The notes under the pieces are model-generated. The model did no database searches. It was not told the origin of the DNA and saw nothing but the letters and a program-made list of their open reading frames with translations. A stretch of DNA of 64,000 bases, taken from assembly GCF_008035925.1 (NCBI RefSeq), contig NZ_CP036264.1, positions 457,774-521,773 of the forward strand, written 5' to 3'. Of this stretch, positions 8,746 to 15,784 are shown piece after piece (within the stretch, counting starts at the first letter, position 1; each line of letters starts with the position of its first letter). A program made the translations under genes and the position numbers. The stretch is from Stieleria maiorica. GTDB taxonomy: Bacteria; Planctomycetota; Planctomycetia; Pirellulales; Pirellulaceae.

Positions 8746-10203
8746 TTATGCCGCGGCAGCAGAGCTCTCCAACCGACCGGCCATGATGTTGGCGATTTGA
8801 CGGGTCGGTTCGAATCGCTCCAGCACGATCTTCATGGCCGCGGTGATCGGCGTCGCCAGGAACATGCCGATGATGCCCCACATCATTCCCCAAAACATCA
8901 ACCCCAGCAGGATCGTGACCGGGTGCAGGTCCGATGAATTGCCCATCAACTTCGGCTCCACCACGTTTCCGCTCAGGATCTGGATGGCCGAGGTCGCCAC
9001 GATCACCGAAACCATCCATGTGATGTTTCCGGAGGGATCCAACAAGATCAGCGGGATCGGCAGCAAACTGGCCACGATCGGACCGATGTTGGGGATGAAG
9101 TTCAACAGAAACGCGAGCACTCCGAATGACAGTGCCATCGGGACACCGAACATCCGCAACGTGAGGCCAAAGACGGCGCCGGTGCCGATGGAGATCACGG
9201 TTTTGAGTGACAGGTAGCCGCGAATCTGGGTGTCGATTTCGCGCAACGTCGCCGTTTGGGCGTAAGATGATTTTCCCAACAACAGAAAGAAGACATAGAT
9301 CAGCACGACGATGCTGGTCGACACCAGACTCAAGAACGCCTGCAACACGACCGAAATGCCGTCGCGGACGAAGGCGTCGACCAATTCAGTCGCCTCTTTC
9401 ATCCGCGCCGATTCCACCGGCGCACTGCGGGAGTGGATTTGCAGGGTCGGCGATTCGGCCAGTGGCGGTGATAGCTCGTCTGCGAGCTCGGGCGACCCTT
9501 CGGCGGCCTCGTCGTCGACGATGGCTTCATCGGTATTCATCGCGGTCGCGGCATCGGTTGACGACGGATCAGCGTTGTCGTCGGCTGGTGGCTCTCCGTC
9601 GGCAGCGTCCTGGCTCGGTTCAACCGCTGGGATCGCTCCGTCCGATGGGGGCGGCTGGACGGAGGCCGCCGGCGGAACGGGCGGCTCGGGTTCGATCGCA
9701 GCCGATTGTTCGGCAAGCTCCGTTGGCGATGCGATAGGATCGGTGCCGGAGGAGAGCGTTTGGTCTTCACCGGTCGGCGTGTCGGCGTCATCTTCGGCGG
9801 AAAATCGGTCTCCGGTGAATCGTTTCAGCGACAGGGAATCAAATGAGAGCGTGTCGTCAAGCTTGTCCACCAGTTGCCGCACGCGAATCCGGTAGTCGTC
9901 TTTGTTCTTTGCCAGATCGATGATCGAAAAAGAGATCGTCAATCCGAACACACCCATCAGGCCGACGCCCAACAAGAACGCCATACCAGCGGCAACCACC
10001 CTCGAAACGCTGAAGCGGTTTTCCAGGTAAGTCAAGATCGGCCCGACGCCGCTGACAATGAAACAAGCGACGACGAACGGGACCAGCACCGGTCGGAGCC
10101 AGTAGACGAGGTAGATTCCGGCGACCCCCGCCAAGACCATCAAACAGACGGTCTGGATCTGCTGGTCGCTGATCCGTTTGCCCGGCTCGTCGGATTCTGA
10201 CAT
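8746..10203 (-). CDS. AI-2E family membrane permease with acidic insert
   Basis: 485 residues. Two hydrophobic helices at the N-terminus (VCLMVLAGVAGIYLVYWL; LVPFVVACFIVSGVGPILTYLE) are followed by a soluble loop and a C-terminal block of helices with FIPNIGPIVASLLP and the closing LLGLMFWGMMWGIIGMFLATPI, which are diagnostic of the AI-2E / PerM permease family (PF01594). Between them sits an unusual insert of about 140 residues (roughly 140-280) rich in Pro, Glu, Asp, Ser and Ala, which family members normally lack. Its start codon shares one base with the stop of the upstream CBS/HEPN-like gene (TGATG), so translation is probably coupled. The transported substrate is unknown; members of this family export autoinducers, ions or other small molecules. 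Confidence 0.9.
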   Translation of the reverse strand: MSESDEPGKRISDQQIQTVCLMVLAGVAGIYLVYWLRPVLVPFVVACFIVSGVGPILTYLENRFSVSRVVAAGMAFLLGVGLMGVFGLTISFSIIDLAKNKDDYRIRVRQLVDKLDDTLSFDSLSLKRFTGDRFSAEDDADTPTGEDQTLSSGTDPIASPTELAEQSAAIEPEPPVPPAASVQPPPSDGAIPAVEPSQDAADGEPPADDNADPSSTDAATAMNTDEAIVDDEAAEGSPELADELSPPLAESPTLQIHSRSAPVESARMKEATELVDAFVRDGISVVLQAFLSLVSTSIVVLIYVFFLLLGKSSYAQTATLREIDTQIRGYLSLKTVISIGTGAVFGLTLRMFGVPMALSFGVLAFLLNFIPNIGPIVASLLPIPLILLDPSGNITWMVSVIVATSAIQILSGNVVEPKLMGNSSDLHPVTILLGLMFWGMMWGIIGMFLATPITAAMKIVLERFEPTRQIANIMAGRLESSAAAA

Positions 10204-11048
10204 CAGGAATTCTTACGGTTAGAGCTGCGGGGGATAGGGGGATAGGGGGACAAACTGCTCGGCGAAATCACTTCGGCGGGGATTTCCAGGAACCGATCCA
10301 AGGTCGAGGAAATCCGCACGATGGTGTCCCAGTTCTCGCGAACCAGTGGTTGCGAATGGGCCAGATTATTGCGCAACCCTTCGACTTGGCCCAGGGTGGT
10401 TTTGATTTGCGTCCTCGACCGATCCCAATACGTCTTCCGCAGCTCCTCGGATCGCGAGAGCAGTTGGCCTTTGTCACCGAGTTGCAGGCAGTCGACCAGC
10501 CGAACCGATTGATTGCGTCGTTGTCGTTCGTTTTGCAGCGAGACCGCTTTTTCGATCCGAGCGGCGGAGACGAATTCCTGCCACGAATCACCCGGATAAT
10601 GATTGGCGACGATGCGAGTCAGGCTGATTTCGAACAGTGTGACCATGCCGAACAGCCACATCCGCATCGGCGGCTTTTCGAAGTCATCGCGGACGATCAC
10701 GCCGACCGGTTGGGCCAGGGTGGACACCAGCAAGTAGTCGCGCTGGCAGAGTTCGCTGACCACCGTGTGCAGCGGCGTCGTCGCGGGGACGATCCGGGTT
10801 TCGGCCAGCGGGATGGTTTGATCGGCCAAGGGGCGATCGTCGAAACAGGCTTGCTCGATACATCCGATGACCAGACCGTCGCGACGGATTCCGACCACCG
10901 ACAACGGACGATCGAGCATGAATGTCCGCACGGTGTCGATCTCGGCCGTCGCGTCGAAGGACGCCAACGGCTCGGCGAGATCCTGTGCGACGAATCCTTC
11001 ATGGAAGACCCGCCGCAGGCTATCAACCGTATTGGTTTGGCCTTGCAT
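10203..11048 (-). CDS. CBS-domain protein with HEPN-like C-terminus
   Basis: 281 residues, no signal peptide and no membrane helix. The first 130 residues contain paired beta-alpha segments (FMLDRPLSVVGIRRDGLVIG; TPLHTVVSELCQRDYLLVST... PVGVIVRDD) that fit a CBS-type ligand-binding module. The helical C-terminal half contains LRNNLAHSQ, an R-x4-H motif of the type found in HEPN ribonuclease or nucleotide-binding domains. This assignment rests on motif and helix pattern only. The last 20 residues are a Ser/Pro-rich tail. The stop overlaps the start of the AI-2E permease gene, so the two are expected to be co-translated and functionally linked. Confidence 0.72.
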   Translation of the reverse strand: MQGQTNTVDSLRRVFHEGFVAQDLAEPLASFDATAEIDTVRTFMLDRPLSVVGIRRDGLVIGCIEQACFDDRPLADQTIPLAETRIVPATTPLHTVVSELCQRDYLLVSTLAQPVGVIVRDDFEKPPMRMWLFGMVTLFEISLTRIVANHYPGDSWQEFVSAARIEKAVSLQNERQRRNQSVRLVDCLQLGDKGQLLSRSEELRKTYWDRSRTQIKTTLGQVEGLRNNLAHSQPLVRENWDTIVRISSTLDRFLEIPAEVISPSSLSPYPPIPRSSNRKNS

Positions 11049-11061
11049 CAGCGACGCAGGC

Positions 11062-12600
11062 CTAAAACTCGGCGTCGTACTTCTCGGTCATCGCCCGGCG
11101 GACGCCGGCGGTTTCCTGGTCGATCGTCTGCCAGATCTGTTGGACCGTGGCGGCGCCGGCGGTGCGCTCCTGCTTGGTGATGATCGCGTCGGTGCGACCT
11201 TTTTCACGCAACGAGGCTTGACCGGCTCCGACGCTGGCCGTGTAGCCTTGGGGGCCATAGCCGCCTGAGTTGTAACCATAGCCGACGCGGTAGCCGCCAC
11301 TGCTGTAGTAGTACCCACCGGATCCCGCGTTGTTGCTGGCCCGTCGATTGGAAGCCCGCATTCCGACGCCCTTCATCGCCATCTCGGCGCTGCGAAACAG
11401 ATCGGCGATGTTTGCACCGTAATTCAGCAGGTCTTCGTCAACATTCAGGATGGGCAGATTGTCGATCTTTCGGGCGTAGCGGTCGTACCACATCGCGGCC
11501 TGGCCGAACGTTTTGACGTGATCGCGTTTCGGTTTTTCACGCAGGTCTTCGATCAGCGTCGTGACAGAATTGTAATACTGTTGGGCGGCGATTTGTTTGG
11601 CCGATCCCTCCGGGTCCGATCCCGGCGACGATGCCAAATGCATCGCTTCGGAAAGCTCACGCGGCAGTTCCAAGACACTCATCACACGCCGTGCCCCGTC
11701 GGTGGATAGGTTTCCTTGCAGCAGGAACGTGCTGCCTTTGACCGCAGGTTTCCAATCGTGGATGTCGTCGATCATCGCCCCCTGTTTTTGCAGGATCGCG
11801 ATCAACAGCGGTTTGCCGATTTCAGAAACCAAACCTGCGTCCCCTTCAAAGTCGACCCGAATCGCTCCGACGGATTGGCCAGCCACGGTGACTCCCAGCG
11901 TGATCCCCTGGACGCCGCTCAGCAATTCCGTCAGCTCGTCGAGTTTCGCGTCCGCTCCGAGCAGCTCCGCATAATTCGAAAGCCGGTTTCGAATCTCAGC
12001 CGGCGACAAGGTGTCTTTGACATCCATCGCCATGATGATCGGTGTGCCGACTTCGGTGGCGTACTTGAATGCTTGGACCAAGTACGGCGAATACTCCGCA
12101 TCGGCGCTCACCGTGTCTGTCTTCCGCAGCCAACGACTGACGTCCTGGCGGTTGGCCGGTGTGTAAGTCCCCAGCAAGTCTTTGGACAGCTGGACAACGT
12201 AGCGGTCATTCGGCAATTTGACAGCGGTGCGGCCCTCCAGGTTGTCCATCGTACCGCCGTATCGCTGTGCCACCGTCGACACATTTCGTTCGCCTTCGAG
12301 TCGAACGAGTGCCATTTCCCAGATCGATTCGCCGAATTCGTGGTCGTTGCGACCGGCAAGCAGTACTTCCTTCGCATCCGGCGGCAGCGCCGTCAGTCCG
12401 GCGTCATAGGCGGCCTGGCGACGCTCGTTCCAGCGTTCACGGTCGGCCACCGAAGAACCGAACAGCTTTTCGGCGTTGATCATCACCAGCATGTTGGCAT
12501 CGGTCGGGACCCGGTACCGCATTCCCGAAAAAGCCGACTGGGCGACCACCGCCGGAACGCTGGCCGAAAACATCATCAAGAGGAGTGCAAAACGGAACAT
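11062..12600 (-). CDS. Secreted protein of unknown function
   Basis: 512 residues. The start at 12600 gives a signal peptide (MFRFALLLMMFSASVPAVVAQ); the longer reading frame upstream runs through a repeat region. Most of the protein is an alternation of helices and strands without a motif I recognise. The segment around 470-490 is Gly/Tyr/Ser-rich (GGYYYSSGGYRVGYGYNSGG) and the tail is charged and helical. It resembles large conserved planctomycete periplasmic proteins of unknown function. It lies 13 bases upstream of the CBS/HEPN-like gene on the same strand, so the three genes 12600-8746 could be one transcript. Confidence 0.8.
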   Translation of the reverse strand: MFRFALLLMMFSASVPAVVAQSAFSGMRYRVPTDANMLVMINAEKLFGSSVADRERWNERRQAAYDAGLTALPPDAKEVLLAGRNDHEFGESIWEMALVRLEGERNVSTVAQRYGGTMDNLEGRTAVKLPNDRYVVQLSKDLLGTYTPANRQDVSRWLRKTDTVSADAEYSPYLVQAFKYATEVGTPIIMAMDVKDTLSPAEIRNRLSNYAELLGADAKLDELTELLSGVQGITLGVTVAGQSVGAIRVDFEGDAGLVSEIGKPLLIAILQKQGAMIDDIHDWKPAVKGSTFLLQGNLSTDGARRVMSVLELPRELSEAMHLASSPGSDPEGSAKQIAAQQYYNSVTTLIEDLREKPKRDHVKTFGQAAMWYDRYARKIDNLPILNVDEDLLNYGANIADLFRSAEMAMKGVGMRASNRRASNNAGSGGYYYSSGGYRVGYGYNSGGYGPQGYTASVGAGQASLREKGRTDAIITKQERTAGAATVQQIWQTIDQETAGVRRAMTEKYDAEF

Positions 12601-12999
12601 GTTGTGGGTCCTTGGAACACCATGGCGAGGAGACGACAGAAGGCCCCAGTGTAATAAATCCCCCGCGAAAATGTCCCCGATAAATTCAGCGGCCCCGAGG
12701 AAGGGGCACTGGGGTCGGAGGACGCCGTTCCGAGCCCCCTCTTTTCGGCAGGAGAGCACTGCCGTGTGGCGGTGTGCTCGCGATGGAGATCTTTCGATCA
12801 CAAACTGAGCCGTAGGCGCTAGCCTCGGGCCTTACAAGTAGGCGCTAGCCTCGGGCCTTACAAGTAGGCGCTAGCCTCGGGCCCTACAAGTCTCGAAGGG
12901 CAATCCAAGGCCCGCGGCTAGCGCCGTCGGCTCAGGTCATTTTCCTACCCCATGAATTTTCCTACCTCTCTACTCGGCCACGACGTCCCGCCTGGCCGG
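12601..12999. other. Intergenic region with family B palindrome
   Basis: About 400 bases. The only structure I recognise is the family B element at 12797-12936. The upstream part (12601-12790) holds the presumed promoter of the secreted protein, without a clear consensus. Confidence 0.55.
12797..12936. repeat. Palindromic repeat, family B, one arm triplicated
   Basis: A 26-base unit (GTAGGCGCTAGCCTCGGGCC plus TTACAA) occurs three times in tandem from 12812, 12838 and 12864. It is then followed by the opposite arm GGCCCGCGGCTAGCGCC. A single-unit copy in reverse orientation lies at 47731-47822. Confidence 0.85.
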
Positions 13000-13860
13000 T
13001 TACCGGAATCGGTAGTCGGGGTTATCGGTGTCGAAATCGATGGCCGACAAACCGACGTTCACCTTCAAATTGAAGTAGTTGTATTCTTCGTCCAGCACGG
13101 GCGGACCACCGGTCGATTCGGGCCACAGCCAAGCTTGGTACCGAATCGGCAGCTTGGTCACGTTGTCAAAGTACACGCGAGCCCGATAGAAGCGGAAATG
13201 ATCGCGGCGGATCGGATGCACGACCTCCACCAGTGTACAACTGGTCTGGCCGAACAGATGATCGGCCTCGATTTGCACGTCGCATTCGCCGTGTTGGCGG
13301 TCTTTGAGCGCGGTGGCGACGAACTTTTCCAACAGGTTTTCGATCCCGATCTCCTTGATCGAATAGCGTTGTCCACGCATCGCCAGCATCCCTTCGGGAT
13401 CCAGCTGGGTCGTCAAGAAACTGGCGAACCCGCCTTGATGAACGATCAAGTTGCCGTCGTTCGCGTTCTCGACCCAGATCACCTCGCGTCCTTTGACCGA
13501 ACTGGGCTTCAAGAAATCCAGATAAACACTTAACGGAACGCTCAAGTTTTCGCCATCAAACTTGCGATTGCGAATCTTTAAACTGGCGTATTGCAGCGGC
13601 GGCATGACGCCACCGACGCGGCAGCGTTTGATGAACATCGCGGTGTAGTCGTCGACGTGATCGCGGACGTGTCGCAGGCTTTCCCGGGCGATTTCGAGCG
13701 CCGGATCGATCGGATGATGACGCTCGGCCATCGGGTCGACCGTCGGCAGGCTCAGCCGCGCCACCTGCTCGGCGTCTTGCGCATTTGATAGCAACGGCGC
13801 GGTGGCGAGCAATGAAATGATGATCAGCCGCAGTCGTGGCAGTCGTAGGAATTGGTGCAT
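13000..13860 (-). CDS. DUF1571 family secreted protein
   Basis: 286 residues. The start at 13860 precedes a signal sequence (RLRLIIISLLATAPLLSNAQ). The body matches the planctomycete DUF1571 family: an opening helix ending DDYTAMFIKRCRVGG (typically YTATFVKQER), then KPSSVKGREVIW, HQGGFASFLTTQLDPEGMLAMRG, an internal LFGQTSCTLVEVVHP segment and a final LPIRYQAWLWP ... YNYFNLKVNVGLSAIDFD. The fold resembles outer-membrane lipoprotein-sorting (LolA-like) beta sheets. It is probably periplasmic, and the molecular role is unknown. It stands alone, divergent from the hydrolase gene at 14125. Confidence 0.86.
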   Translation of the reverse strand: MHQFLRLPRLRLIIISLLATAPLLSNAQDAEQVARLSLPTVDPMAERHHPIDPALEIARESLRHVRDHVDDYTAMFIKRCRVGGVMPPLQYASLKIRNRKFDGENLSVPLSVYLDFLKPSSVKGREVIWVENANDGNLIVHQGGFASFLTTQLDPEGMLAMRGQRYSIKEIGIENLLEKFVATALKDRQHGECDVQIEADHLFGQTSCTLVEVVHPIRRDHFRFYRARVYFDNVTKLPIRYQAWLWPESTGGPPVLDEEYNYFNLKVNVGLSAIDFDTDNPDYRFR

Positions 13861-14124
13861 CCGTTCGTTCCAGATTGAGAGAGAAGAGATCGCCGCCCAA
13901 AAGCCCCGGTCGTGCGGCGACCGCTGGTGTGTACAAAGATTGCCGTGCCGATGGCTAGTGATATTTTGGTTAGATGTTGAGATTGTCACCCGCTAGACGG
14001 TTGCCTAGGATGGAACGAGCGCAATTGAATGCCGCTCGCCCAAGTGAGATTGAGGTGGGCGGAGTGTCATCGGGCGCCGATCAAATTTGACTTGGTCTAT
14101 CGGTTCGCTTCAGAGGAAACCAGG

Positions 14125-15372
14125 ATGTTAACGCAGAGCGACAATCGTCCGACGATCCTCGGATCGGTGGCACCGGGGTTCGAGCAGGTCCGGACGGAAT
14201 TCGAGGACAATTTTCTGCGACGCGGTGAACGTGGGGCCGCATGCACGGTGTTCCATCGGGGACAAAAGGTCGTCGACCTGTGGGGCGGCCGTCGTTGCCA
14301 CCACTCCGGTGCCCGGTGGACCGAACAGACCCTTTCGCTCGCGTTTTCGGTGACCAAAGGGATGGCCGCGGCCGTGATGGCCGTCGCCCATAGCCGGGGG
14401 TTGTTCGATCTCGATGCGGCCGTCGCCGATTATTGGCCCGAGTTTGCCGTCGGGCAAAAGCACAACATCACCGTGCGTCAGTTGCTCGCCCATCAGGCCG
14501 GCTTGGTTGCCATCGACCGCAAGCTGAACCCTCAAATCCTGGCCGACCACGACCAGATGGCTGCGATCACGGCGAGTCAAAAACCGCTGTGGCAGCCCGG
14601 AATGAAGCACGGCTACCACACACTGACGTTGGGGTGGTACCAGAACGAATTGATCCGTCGGGTCGATCCCGCCGGGCGAACCCTGGGCGAGTTTTTTCAC
14701 GACGAGATCGCCACCCCGTTGGGCATCGAGTTCTACATCGGGCTGCCCGACTGGGTCGATTCGGAACACATCAGCAGCACCCAAGGGTTTCGAAAACTGG
14801 CCCTGTTGGCCAATCTGAACCAATTGCCGTGGAAGATGGTCCTGGCGGGGGCCTGGCCGGGATCGGTCGTGTCCAAGTCCATCAAATGCTTGAAATTCGA
14901 TAACCCCGCATCGCTCGGCACGCCTGAATATCGAAACGTCGAAATCCCCTCGGCGAACGGTTTCGGCCAGGCGCGGGCAGTGGCCAAGGTCTATGACGTC
15001 TTGGCACGCGGCGGACAGCGATTAGGAATCACTCCGGCGACGATGCGCGAATTGGTCGCCCCGCCGCTGCAACCGGCGCGCGGCTTGCGCGATGCCGTGT
15101 TAAAGATCGATACGAATTACAGCTTTGGTTTCTCGCGTCCCAGTAGCGGGTTTTGCTTCGGCGCCGACGACCAGGCCTTTGGTTGCCCCGGTGCCGGCGG
15201 GTCGTTCGGGATGGCCGATCCGGCCGAACAGTTGTCGTTTGCCTATTTGACCAACACGATGAGTTTCCGGATCTTCGACGATCCACGGGAACGTTCCGTC
15301 CGCCAAGCGGTTTATCAATGCATCGGGTCGATCGAGCAACATCCGGTGGAATCGGGCACCCGGGCGGCCTAG
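14125..15372 (+). CDS. Class-C beta-lactamase-fold serine hydrolase (esterase-like)
   Basis: 415 residues. The start at 14125 has AGAGGAA eight bases upstream. The catalytic SxxK tetrad is SVTK within SLAFSVTKGMAAAVMAVAH, and the second motif region is YHTLTLGWYQNE, as in EstB/LACTB-type hydrolases where Tyr replaces the Y-x-N Tyr environment. RQLLAHQAGL is also typical of the family (PF00144). There is no signal peptide, which suggests a cytoplasmic esterase or peptidase rather than a resistance beta-lactamase. The length fits the EstB group. The substrate is unknown. Confidence 0.9.
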   Translation: MLTQSDNRPTILGSVAPGFEQVRTEFEDNFLRRGERGAACTVFHRGQKVVDLWGGRRCHHSGARWTEQTLSLAFSVTKGMAAAVMAVAHSRGLFDLDAAVADYWPEFAVGQKHNITVRQLLAHQAGLVAIDRKLNPQILADHDQMAAITASQKPLWQPGMKHGYHTLTLGWYQNELIRRVDPAGRTLGEFFHDEIATPLGIEFYIGLPDWVDSEHISSTQGFRKLALLANLNQLPWKMVLAGAWPGSVVSKSIKCLKFDNPASLGTPEYRNVEIPSANGFGQARAVAKVYDVLARGGQRLGITPATMRELVAPPLQPARGLRDAVLKIDTNYSFGFSRPSSGFCFGADDQAFGCPGAGGSFGMADPAEQLSFAYLTNTMSFRIFDDPRERSVRQAVYQCIGSIEQHPVESGTRAA

Positions 15373-15404
15373 TGGGGCGCCGCAGCTTGGTTTTCGATTG
15401 AGCG

Positions 15405-15627
15405 GGACAGTCGCCGTCCTCTCCGAGGTCGGCGCGGGGCAAAGCTTTGCTTTTTTGCGCTCGCCGAGTTCGGAGAACACGGCGACTTTGTGGGCTCGCC
15501 GAGTTCGGAGAACACGGCGACTTTGTGGGCTCGCCGAGTTCGGAGAACATGGCGACTTTGCGGGCTCGCCGAGTTCGGAGAACATGGCGACTTTGTGGGC
15601 TCGCCGAGTTCGGAGAACATGGCGACG
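15405..15627. repeat. Family D palindrome with one arm expanded to five 35-bp units
   Basis: The left arm is GTCGCCGTCCTCTCCGAGGT followed by CGGCG. After the loop GGGCAAAGCTTTGC, the opposite arm (unit GCTCGCCGAGTTCGGAGAAC plus ACGGCGACTTTGTGG) is repeated five times at exactly 35-base spacing, starting at 15459, 15494, 15529, 15564 and 15599. Single-copy versions lie at 21401-21478 and 55994-56069. Confidence 0.9.
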
Positions 15628-15642
15628 CTCGGAAAGCCTTGA

Positions 15643-15772
15643 CGGCTTGTTGCTTGATTCCGATCACACGTGGGATCAGCCGTTTCGCGCGAGCGTACGG
15701 GCCTCCAATAACAGGAAAACGCACTGGCGCCCGTAGGCTCGCGCCAAACGGCTGATTAAATCAACAAGCCGT
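15643..15772. repeat. Palindromic repeat, family A (full copy)
   Basis: The outer arms are ACGGCTTGTTG and CAACAAGCCGT. The inner arms begin ATCAGCCGTTTCGCGCGAGC and end GCTCGCGCCAAACGGCTGAT. It is the same architecture as 6557-6682. Confidence 0.88.
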
Positions 15773-15784
15773 TGACGACACCCG

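Larger units (their letters stand above)
15373..15784. other. Intergenic region with two different repeat elements
   Basis: About 410 bases between convergent genes, filled by the family D tandem array (15405-15627) directly joined to a full family A palindrome (15643-15772). The long frames across it arise from the repeats and are not genes. Confidence 0.75.

Noticed and set aside
9311-9895. 194-residue Ser/Ala-rich plus-strand frame opposite the AI-2E insert
   Set aside because: It is the reverse reading of the Pro/Asp/Glu-rich insert and has no start signal or motif.
15459-15627. CRISPR-like 35-bp repeats
   Set aside because: The units abut each other with no spacers; it is a simple tandem expansion of a palindrome arm.
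15029-15724. 231-residue minus-strand frame over the hydrolase end and the repeat array
   Set aside because: Its internal peptide repeats are the translation of the 35-bp DNA units, and it overlaps a gene with intact catalytic motifs.
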